DNA from: Micromonospora antibiotica
GTDB taxonomy: Bacteria; Actinomycetota; Actinomycetes; Mycobacteriales; Micromonosporaceae
Direction: 5' to 3'
DNA: 64,000 nt
Assembly (NCBI RefSeq): GCF_017599305.1
Contig: NZ_JAGFWR010000001.1
Coordinates: forward strand, 310,001-374,000
A model generated the notes under the pieces. The model saw only the letters and a list, made by a program, of their open reading frames with translations, was not told where the DNA came from and did no database searches. The translations under genes and the position numbers were made by a program. This document shows, piece after piece, positions 29,130 to 35,499 of the stretch; within the stretch, counting starts at the first letter, position 1, and each line of letters opens with the position of its first letter.

Positions 29130-30011
29130 TCAGGCCCGCCGGATCCCGCCCGGCGGGTGCGGCCGGGGCGTCGGCCGGTGCGGCGGCGGGCCGACGACGT
29201 CGAGCCGGGGCGGCAACGACACCGTGTCGATCCGGGGTGGGCGGTGCCGACCGGCCGGGGCGTCGTTGGTCGGGGTCGGGCCGGCCGGGAAGTGCCCGGG
29301 GTTGCGGTCCTTGCGGGCCAGCCCCTCCAGCAGGGTGGTCTCCCGTGGTCGCGGTACGTCCCCCGGGTGGCCGCCGCCGTCGAGCGGTCCGAAGGGCGGG
29401 CGTCGCGTCCGGGCTGCCTCGACGGTGGCGCGCAGCAGTTTGTTCTGGGCCTCCCATGCGGCCAGCTTGCGCCGCAGTGAGGCGTTCTCCGCCTTGAGTT
29501 GGGCGATGATCTGGTGAGCGTCGCCTGCGGTGGAGTCTGCCCCGTCGGGCGTGGCCCGCAGGTCGACACCCTCGGGGTGGGCCGGGTCGTCGGAGGCCCG
29601 TCGCCGCTTCGTCGGCGGTTCACCCCGGGCCGCCTCGTAGAGCCCTTCGAGTCGACTCAGGGTCGCCACCCGGTCCGCGTCGGCGACGGTGTGCCTGACC
29701 ACCAGTTCGACGGTCTGCCACGGCGGCCCCTTCGTCTCCGTGGTGAAATGCCGGGACAGCCGCTTGCGCCAGGTGGCCCAGGTGCGGCCGGACCGCTTGT
29801 GGCAGATCCGGGCGGCCAGTCGGCTCCAGGTGTCGACCGCGCCGATCTCCGGGGACAGCTCGACGAGGTCGCGGACGGCCAGCGCGTACTCGGACACCGC
29901 CTTCGAGCGGTACCGGGCCTCGTAGTCGGCGGCCAACTGCTCGCGCGGGACGAGGCAGTGCCGCTGATGCCGTCCCGTCGGCGGGGTCGGCGTGCTGGTG
30001 TCGGAGGTCAT
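29130..30011 (-). CDS. Putative DNA-binding protein: HTH-like N-domain, coiled coil, Pro-rich tail
   Basis: 293 residues. Residues ~20-115 resemble the small HTH seen at the start of actinobacterial signalling ATPases: DTWSRLAARICHKRSGRTW, then ATWRKRLSRH and PPWQTVELVVRHTV, parallel to the usual RQLARR...STLHRALSG...PSWETVEAVVRAC. Residues ~165-205 form a coiled coil (AHQIIAQLKAENASLRRKLA, AQNKLLRATVEAA). The last ~90 residues are Pro/Arg-rich. ATG at 30011; the frame runs upstream to 30686 as a shadow. It converges on the biotin carboxylase gene with 28 bases between stops and breaks an otherwise same-strand catabolic cluster. No known family; role unproven. Confidence 0.62.
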   Translation of the reverse strand: MTSDTSTPTPPTGRHQRHCLVPREQLAADYEARYRSKAVSEYALAVRDLVELSPEIGAVDTWSRLAARICHKRSGRTWATWRKRLSRHFTTETKGPPWQTVELVVRHTVADADRVATLSRLEGLYEAARGEPPTKRRRASDDPAHPEGVDLRATPDGADSTAGDAHQIIAQLKAENASLRRKLAAWEAQNKLLRATVEAARTRRPPFGPLDGGGHPGDVPRPRETTLLEGLARKDRNPGHFPAGPTPTNDAPAGRHRPPRIDTVSLPPRLDVVGPPPHRPTPRPHPPGGIRRA

Positions 30012-30175
30012 GCGCGGACCTTTCGCAGAGCTGCCGGATCGGGGGTTGGTTCGTACCCGTACCCAGCCATGATGACCGCCTCCATCAATGCCCGTGGTCG
30101 GTTTCTGGCCGGGTGGTTGTCCGGGTAGGACGCTGCTGTCGTGGCCCCGGTTCCGTTGCCCCGAGAGCGCCCGGC

Positions 30176-30229
30176 CACGCTCCACTTTGGCCGGGTGGCA
30201 CCCGTGCTGCCCGGCCAAAGTGGAGTGTG
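30176..30229. repeat. 25-bp-stem inverted repeat in a gene-free stretch
   Basis: Arms 30176-30200 and 30205-30229 around the 4-base loop CCCG: TCCACTTTGGCCGGG and CCCGGCCAAAGTGGA are exact complements, with two mismatches near the loop and a 5-bp extension (one G-U) outside. It lies in the 343 bases between the start of the 29130-30011 gene and the small frame at 30355, where no other feature was recognised. Structure suggests a mobile palindrome or attenuator. Confidence 0.85.
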
Positions 30230-30354
30230 CTGGACGGCCCGACCGGTCGTTGTGCCTGGCGTGCGGGGGCGGCCGCCGACGGTTGGGCGGCCGGCCGGGC
30301 ACACCTCGACCGATGGGTTCCATCGGCGGGTACTGCGTCGTCAGAGGTGGAGAC

Positions 30355-30564
30355 ATGGGAAGCGGAAGATCGACCGGGGGCGCGCCACCGTGCCTGGACC
30401 GTCGTCGGGTGGGCCGGTGCCTGCGGTCGGCGGCGTTGTTCGCGGAGGGGGCGGTGGCGATGGCGCTGGTGTTGGGCCGCGAGGACGCCGTCGGCTGGGC
30501 GGGTGCCGTCGCGGCGGTGTTGCGCAGCACCGCCGAGCTGGTGGAAGGCCCGGCGCAGCGCTGA
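30355..30564 (+). CDS. Possible small hypothetical protein
   Basis: 69 residues: a Gly/Arg-rich start, then CLRSAALFAEGAVAMALVLG and AVGWAGAVAAVLRSTAELVEG, two short helices. GAGGTGGAG lies 3-11 bases before the ATG, which supports translation. No family recognised. It is between the long inverted repeat and the HMG-CoA lyase gene, in the place where a biotin carrier gene would be expected in yng-type operons, but it contains no Lys and no carrier motif. Confidence 0.45.
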   Translation: MGSGRSTGGAPPCLDRRRVGRCLRSAALFAEGAVAMALVLGREDAVGWAGAVAAVLRSTAELVEGPAQR

Positions 30565-30742
30565 TCTCCCGGGTGTCGGGGGCCGGTTCCGGCCCCCGAC
30601 ACCCGGGGCGACATGGCGGCGGCGGCAGGCGTGGTGTTCCCTGGAGGGACCACCGGTCGTCCGGCGTCGCCGGTCGTCGTTCCCACGAGGGGCGGCGGCC
30701 CGGGACGACCCCCCGGCGACCCGATGTCACAGCGAGGTGACC

Positions 30743-31660
30743 ATGAGTCAGATGCCAGCGGCGGTGTCGATCCGGGAGGTCGGGCCGCGCGACGGGCTCC
30801 AGAACGAGGAGCCGATCCCCACCGGGGCCAAGGTGCGGTTGCTCGACGCGCTCTCCGGCACCGGGGTCCGTCGGATCGAGGCGGTGTCGTTCGTGCACCC
30901 CAGGGCGATCCCGCAGATGGCCGACGCCGACGAGGTGTGGCGGCAGGCCGGGAAGGTCGACGGGGTGCGTTACTCGGCGCTGGTGCCCAACACCCGGGGT
31001 GCCGAGCGGGCCCTGGCCGCCGGTTTCACCGAGATCGAGGTGGTGGTCTCGGCCAGCGACACGCACAACCGGCGCAACGTCAACCGCTCCACCGACGAGT
31101 CGCTCGACGACATCGCCGAGCTGATCGACCTGCTGCACTCGGCGGGCGCGCGGGCCGAGGTGATCGTGGCGACCAGCTTCGGCTGCCCGTACGAGGGGGA
31201 CGTCGATCCGGGGCGGGTCGCGGGGATCGTCGAGCGGGTGGTCCGCGACGGCGCCGACCGGGTCGCGTTCGGCGACACCACCGGCATGGGTACGCCCCGG
31301 CGGGTCCGCGAGCTGGTCACCGCCGTCCGCGACCGGGAGCCTGACGTGCCGGTGCTGCTGCACTTCCACAACACCCGGGGTACCGCGCTGGCGAACCTGC
31401 TGACCGCCCTGGAGTTGGGGATCACCGAGTTCGACGCCAGCGTCGGCGGCCTCGGCGGCTGCCCGTACGCGCCGGGGGCGAGCGGGAACCTGGCCACCGA
31501 GGAGGCGGTGCACATGCTGCACGACATGGGCATCGACACCGGCATCGACCTGGACGCCCTGATCGGGGTGGCGGAGTTGGCCGAGGAGCTGCTCGGCAAG
31601 CGGTTGCCGTCGGGGGTGCTGCGGGCCGGCCCGCGTACCCGGTTGACCGCCCGGCCCTGA
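30743..31660 (+). CDS. Hydroxymethylglutaryl-CoA lyase
   Basis: 305 residues. Cleaves HMG-CoA to acetyl-CoA and acetoacetate, the last step of leucine breakdown. TIM-barrel motifs: SIREVGPRDGLQNE (catalytic Arg-Asp), IEAVSFVHPRAIPQMADADE, FGDTTGMGTP, metal-binding His pair in VLLHFHNTRGTAL, and the signature loop GGLGGCPYAPGASGN with the catalytic Cys. Length is normal. ATG with AGCGAGGTGACC upstream. Same strand and pathway as the flanking carboxylase genes. A strong terminator follows the stop. Confidence 0.94.
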   Translation: MSQMPAAVSIREVGPRDGLQNEEPIPTGAKVRLLDALSGTGVRRIEAVSFVHPRAIPQMADADEVWRQAGKVDGVRYSALVPNTRGAERALAAGFTEIEVVVSASDTHNRRNVNRSTDESLDDIAELIDLLHSAGARAEVIVATSFGCPYEGDVDPGRVAGIVERVVRDGADRVAFGDTTGMGTPRRVRELVTAVRDREPDVPVLLHFHNTRGTALANLLTALELGITEFDASVGGLGGCPYAPGASGNLATEEAVHMLHDMGIDTGIDLDALIGVAELAEELLGKRLPSGVLRAGPRTRLTARP

Positions 31661-31669
31661 CCGCGACGG

Positions 31670-31698
31670 GGAGGGGCCGGCGTGGTGCCGGCCCCTCC
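31670..31698. terminator. Strong bidirectional terminator
   Basis: GGAGGGGCCGGC (31670-31681) and GCCGGCCCCTCC (31687-31698) with a GTGGT loop: a perfect 12-bp stem between the converging HMG-CoA lyase and snapalysin genes. Confidence 0.8.
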
Positions 31699-31716
31699 GT
31701 CGGATCGTCCGCTGGG

Positions 31717-32286
31717 TCAGCCCACGGTGAGCAGGCCCGGCCAGCTGTCCTTGAAGACCTGGCTGCCGGTGCTGCTGCGGCGGTCGTTGGCGCTGAGGGT
31801 ACCGGCGAACAGGCTGCTGACCCGGTTCGCCTCGGTGGTGCTCGGGTACGGGTTGGTGCAGCTCGTGCCGGCGCTGCCGCCCGACATCAGGATCGCGCAG
31901 TTGCCGTTGTAGTTGTCGGGCAGGCCGAGGATGTGCCCGATCTCGTGGGTCATGATCCGCAGCGGGCTGTACTGGGCGGCCTGCTGGGTGTCGATGTAGA
32001 CCCGGCCGTTGCCGAGGCTGGTGCGCTGGGCGTACGAGCCGCCGCCGGTGATCTGGTAGATCCGCAGGTTGGTGCCGCAGTTCGCGGTGAGCGTCAGGTT
32101 GTTGGTGGCGTTGTTCCAGATCGACGCGGCCTGGTTGGCGATGCCCGCGTAGCTGGGCGCCTGGCTGGTGTTGTAGCAGATGGTCATCGCGGCGGAGGCG
32201 GGCGCGGGGTTGGCGACCGTGAGGCCGAGGGTCGCCGTCGCCGTCGCCAGGGCGGCGACGGCGAGGCGCTTGATGCGTGAGTTCAT
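31717..32286 (-). CDS. Secreted snapalysin-type zinc metalloprotease (M7)
   Basis: 189 residues. The signal peptide MNSRIKRLAVAALATATATL...APASA ends at an AxA site near residue 32. Mature part: zinc motif HEIGHILGLPD (HExxHxxGxxD, the snapalysin variant with Asp as third ligand), and Cys residues that can form disulfides (ANCGTNL, NGNCAIL, GTSCTNP). Snapalysins are small extracellular neutral proteases of Streptomyces and relatives. The usual propeptide is very short or absent here. It sits on the opposite strand inside the carboxylase cluster and shares a divergent promoter region with the carboxyltransferase gene. A secreted protease beside leucine-breakdown genes would fit peptide feeding. 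Confidence 0.92.
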   Translation of the reverse strand: MNSRIKRLAVAALATATATLGLTVANPAPASAAMTICYNTSQAPSYAGIANQAASIWNNATNNLTLTANCGTNLRIYQITGGGSYAQRTSLGNGRVYIDTQQAAQYSPLRIMTHEIGHILGLPDNYNGNCAILMSGGSAGTSCTNPYPSTTEANRVSSLFAGTLSANDRRSSTGSQVFKDSWPGLLTVG

Positions 32287-32327
32287 GACTCACTCCAATC
32301 CGGAGGGGGTGTCTGGAGCGTAGCCAC

Positions 32328-32347
32328 ATCGATAGTTGAGTATCAAT
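32328..32347. promoter_or_regulatory. Near-palindromic operator candidate upstream of snapalysin
   Basis: ATCGATAGTTGAGTATCAAT: ATnGATA and TATCnAT half-sites around GTTGAG. It is AT-rich against a GC-rich background and lies 42 bases upstream of the protease start. Streptomyces snapalysin genes are commonly driven by a LysR activator; no such gene is adjacent here. Confidence 0.45.
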
Positions 32348-32395
32348 ATCCAGAGCGGAAGTCGGTCGGGTGGTCGGGTGAGGCCCGGATGCGCT

Positions 32396-32416
32396 AGCCT
32401 AACGATCGTTCAGGCT
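32396..32416. promoter_or_regulatory. TetR-type operator candidate before the carboxyltransferase gene
   Basis: AACGATCGTT (32401-32410) is a perfect 10-bp palindrome flanked by AGCCT and AGGCT. This resembles sites of acyl-CoA-responsive TetR proteins and may bind the regulator encoded at 27009. Located 76 bases before the GTG start at 32492. Confidence 0.5.
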
Positions 32417-32491
32417 GGTCGGCGCGTCCACGACGCCGACGGCGCGGGTGGCGGTCGGGCGCGTCCACGGGGCGCGGGCGAGGGGGTCGGC

Positions 32492-34024
32492 GTGACGCTC
32501 GACGGTGCGGCACTGGAGCAGCTGCGCAAGCGCGCCCGCTCCGGCGGGGCCGACAAATACCATGCGGCGAACGCCGGCAAGGGCAAGCTCTTCGCCCGGG
32601 AGCGGGTCGCCATCCTGGTCGACGAGGGCTCGTTCGTCGAGGACGGCCTCTATGCCAACGCACTGGCCGAGGGGCTGCCCGCCGACGGCGTGGTCACCGG
32701 CACCGCCACCATCGACGGCCGGCCCGTCTGCCTGATGGCCAACGACTCCACGGTCAAGGCCGGCAGCTGGGGCGCGCGCACCGTCGAGAAGATCATCCGG
32801 ATCATCGAGCGGGCCTACTCGACAGGCGTGCCGATGGTCTACCTGGTCGACTCGGCCGGCGCCCGGATCACCGACCAGGTCGACCTCTTCCCCGGCCCCC
32901 GCGGCGCCGGCAAGATCTTCTGGAACCAGGTCCGCGCCTCCGGGGCGATCCCGCAGGTCTGCGCGTTGTTCGGGCCGAGCGCCGCCGGTGGGGCGTACAT
33001 CCCGGCGTTCTGCGACGTGGTGGCCATGGTCGAGGGCAACGCCAGCATGTACCTCGGCTCCGACCGGATGGTCGAGATGGTCACCGGGGAGAAGACCACC
33101 CTGGAGGCGATGGGTGGGGCCCGGGTGCACTGCGCCGAGTCCGGCGTCGGGCACTTCCTGTGCAGGACCGAGGCCGACGCGCTCGACGTGGTGCGGGACT
33201 ACCTGTCCTACCTGCCGTCGAACTGGCAGCAGCAACCGCCGGCCGCGCCGGCCGTCGCCGCGCCCGCCAAGGCCGACCTGGCCGCGCTGGTGCCGGCCAG
33301 CGAGCGGCAGGCGTTCGACATGCGCCGGTACGTCAAGGGCCTGCTCGACGACGGCTCGTTCTTCGAGATCCAGGCACTCTGGGCCAGGGAGCTGACCATC
33401 GGGTTCGGCCGGCTCAACGGCGAGGTCGTCGGCGTGGTCGGCAACAACTCGATGTTCAAGGGCGGGGTGCTCTTCGTCGACTCGGCCGACAAGGCGACCC
33501 GGTTCGTGCAGCTCTGCGACGCGTTCAACGTGCCGCTGCTGTTCCTGAGCGACGTGCCCGGGTTCATGGTCGGCAGCGCGGTGGAGAAGCAGGGCATCAT
33601 CCGGCACGGGGCCAAGATGATCACCGCGATCTCCGAGGCGACCGTACCCAAGATCTGTGTGGTGGTGCGCAAGGCGTACGGCGCGGGCCTGTACGCGATG
33701 GCCGGCCCCGGCTTCGAGCCGGACGCGACGATCGCCCTGCCCACCGCGAAGATCGCGGTGATGGGTGCCGAGGCGGCCGTCAACGCCGTCTACGCCAACA
33801 AGATCGCCGCGATCCCCGACGAGGCCGAGCGGGCCGCGTTCGTCGCCGCCAAGCGGGCCGAGTACGAGCGGGACATCGACGTGGTACGCCTCGCCAGTGA
33901 GCTGGTGATCGACACGATCGTCGAACCGCACGAGCTGCGCGCCGAACTGGTCCGCCGGTTCACCGCCGCCCGCAGCAAGGACCGGCACTTCTCCCGCCGC
34001 CGGCACGGTGTCACCCCGGTCTGA
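32492..34024 (+). CDS. Acyl-CoA carboxylase carboxyltransferase subunit (MccB/YngE-like)
   Basis: 510 residues. Moves the carboxyl group from carboxybiotin to an acyl-CoA. Two crotonase-fold halves: N-half with KGKLFARERVAILVDEGSF, STVKAGSWGARTVEKIIRI, DSAGARITDQVDLFPG and GPSAAGGAYIPAFCDVV (oxyanion loop); C-half with FLSDVPGFMVGSAVEKQGII and RKAYGAGLYAMAGPGF (second oxyanion). Wording and length match the YngE/MccB type used on methylcrotonyl-CoA; propionyl-CoA cannot be excluded. GTG at 32492 chosen with GAGGGGG upstream; the in-frame extension to 32336 would cross the operator region. Confidence 0.92.
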   Translation: MTLDGAALEQLRKRARSGGADKYHAANAGKGKLFARERVAILVDEGSFVEDGLYANALAEGLPADGVVTGTATIDGRPVCLMANDSTVKAGSWGARTVEKIIRIIERAYSTGVPMVYLVDSAGARITDQVDLFPGPRGAGKIFWNQVRASGAIPQVCALFGPSAAGGAYIPAFCDVVAMVEGNASMYLGSDRMVEMVTGEKTTLEAMGGARVHCAESGVGHFLCRTEADALDVVRDYLSYLPSNWQQQPPAAPAVAAPAKADLAALVPASERQAFDMRRYVKGLLDDGSFFEIQALWARELTIGFGRLNGEVVGVVGNNSMFKGGVLFVDSADKATRFVQLCDAFNVPLLFLSDVPGFMVGSAVEKQGIIRHGAKMITAISEATVPKICVVVRKAYGAGLYAMAGPGFEPDATIALPTAKIAVMGAEAAVNAVYANKIAAIPDEAERAAFVAAKRAEYERDIDVVRLASELVIDTIVEPHELRAELVRRFTAARSKDRHFSRRRHGVTPV

Positions 34025-34226
34025 CCGACCGCCGCCGGTGACCCGCCTGACCCGCCGCCCGCAACACGAACCGCCGCCCCGACCACACCGGTCGGCACCG
34101 GACCGCCCGGTCACTGACCGCCGGGCCACCGCCACCGCCGTCGACCGGGACCGACCGGTCGTCCAGCCGATCCGCCGTCCCCGGCGTCACGAGCGTCCGG
34201 GGGAGGCACCCGCACAGGAGGAACCG

Positions 34227-35375
34227 ATGGACTTCCGGCTCAGCGAGGAGCACGAGGCGCTGCGGGAGAGCGTGCGGGACTTCGCCCGCGACGCCGTCGC
34301 CCCGGTGATCGCCGAACACTACGAGCGGCACACCTTCCCGTACGAGATCGTCCGGCAGATGGGCAAGATGGGGCTGTTCGGTCTGCCCTTCCCCGAGGAG
34401 CACGGCGGCATGGGCGGCGACTACTTCGCGCTCTGCCTGGCCCTGGAGGAGTTGGCCCGGGTCGACTCCAGCGTGGCGATCACCCTGGAGGCGGCGGTCT
34501 CCCTCGGCGCGATGCCGATCCACCGGTTCGGCACCGACGAACAGAAGGCCCGGTGGCTGCCGAGGCTGCTCAGCGGCGAGGCTCTCGCGGGGTTCGGGCT
34601 CACCGAGCCGGGCACCGGCTCGGACGCGGGCGGCACCCAGACGCGGGCCGTCCTGGACGGCGACGAGTGGGTGATCAACGGGTCGAAGGCGTTCATCACC
34701 AACTCGGGCACCGACATCACCGCGCTGGTCACCGTCACCGCGGTCACCGGCACCAACCCGGACGGCTCGAAGGAGCTGTCCACCATCATCGTGCCGTCGG
34801 GGACACCCGGCTTCACCGTCGCGCCGGGGTACTCGAAGGTGGGGTGGAACGCCTCGGACACCCACGAGCTGACCTTCGACGACTGCCGGGTGCCGGCCGG
34901 GAACCTGCTCGGCGCGCGGGGTCGGGGCTTCGCCCAGTTCCTGCGGATCCTCGACGAGGGGCGGATCGCCATCGCCGCGCTGGCCGTCGGCCTCGCCCAG
35001 GGCTGCGTCGACGAGTCGGTGAAGTACGCGAAGGAGCGCCAGGCGTTCGGCCAGCCGATCGGCAACTACCAGGCCATCCAGTTCAAGATCGCCGACATGG
35101 AGCTGAAGGCGCACACCGCCCGGCTGGCCTACTACGACGCCGCCGCGCGGATGCTCGCCGGTGAGCCGTTCAAGCGGCAGGCGGCGATCGCCAAGCTGCA
35201 CGCCAGCACCGTCGCGGTGGACAACGCCCGGGAGGCCACCCAGATCCACGGCGGCTACGGCTTCATGAACGAGTACCCGGTGGCCCGGTTCTGGCGGGAC
35301 TCCAAGATCCTGGAGATCGGGGAGGGCACCTCCGAGGTGCAGCGGATGATCATCGCCCGCGACCTGGGCATGTGA
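34227..35375 (+). CDS. Acyl-CoA dehydrogenase
   Basis: 382 residues, standard length. FAD motifs: GFGLTEPGTGSDAGGT (substrate/flavin loop), WVINGSKAFITNSG, RQAFGQPIGNYQAIQFKIADM, and C-terminal IHGGYGFMNEYPVARFWRD with EIGEGTSEVQRMIIARDLG. The Glu in MNEYP is at the short-chain/branched-chain dehydrogenase catalytic position rather than the isovaleryl-CoA dehydrogenase one, so substrate assignment is open though the neighbourhood suggests isovaleryl-CoA or 2-methyl-branched CoA. ATG fixed by AGGAGGAACC. 202 bases after the carboxyltransferase, same strand. Confidence 0.92.
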   Translation: MDFRLSEEHEALRESVRDFARDAVAPVIAEHYERHTFPYEIVRQMGKMGLFGLPFPEEHGGMGGDYFALCLALEELARVDSSVAITLEAAVSLGAMPIHRFGTDEQKARWLPRLLSGEALAGFGLTEPGTGSDAGGTQTRAVLDGDEWVINGSKAFITNSGTDITALVTVTAVTGTNPDGSKELSTIIVPSGTPGFTVAPGYSKVGWNASDTHELTFDDCRVPAGNLLGARGRGFAQFLRILDEGRIAIAALAVGLAQGCVDESVKYAKERQAFGQPIGNYQAIQFKIADMELKAHTARLAYYDAAARMLAGEPFKRQAAIAKLHASTVAVDNAREATQIHGGYGFMNEYPVARFWRDSKILEIGEGTSEVQRMIIARDLGM

Positions 35376-35431
35376 CCGTCCCGCCCGGGCGGGTGGGGCA
35401 CCGCGTGGCGACAGCGGTTTGTCGGGTATCC

Positions 35432-35465
35432 GCAGCCCTTCGTCAGTAGGCCGACGAAGGGCTGC
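35432..35465. terminator. Terminator after the acyl-CoA dehydrogenase
   Basis: GCAGCCCTTCGTC and GACGAAGGGCTGC form a perfect 13-bp stem with an 8-base loop (35445-35452). It separates the catabolic cluster from the regulator at 35500 and argues against starts for that gene upstream of the stem. Confidence 0.75.
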
Positions 35466-35499
35466 CCGGCGTCGTATCCCGACCGTACCCTTCCTGCCC

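Noticed and set aside
29130..30686. 518-residue extension of the HTH/coiled-coil gene
   Set aside because: Upstream of 30011 the residues are low complexity and would cover the long palindrome; the ATG at 30011 has the HTH domain at the expected distance.
30341..32329. 662-residue minus-strand frame over HMG-CoA lyase
   Set aside because: Gln/His/Arg-rich shadow typical of the antisense frame of a GC-rich gene.
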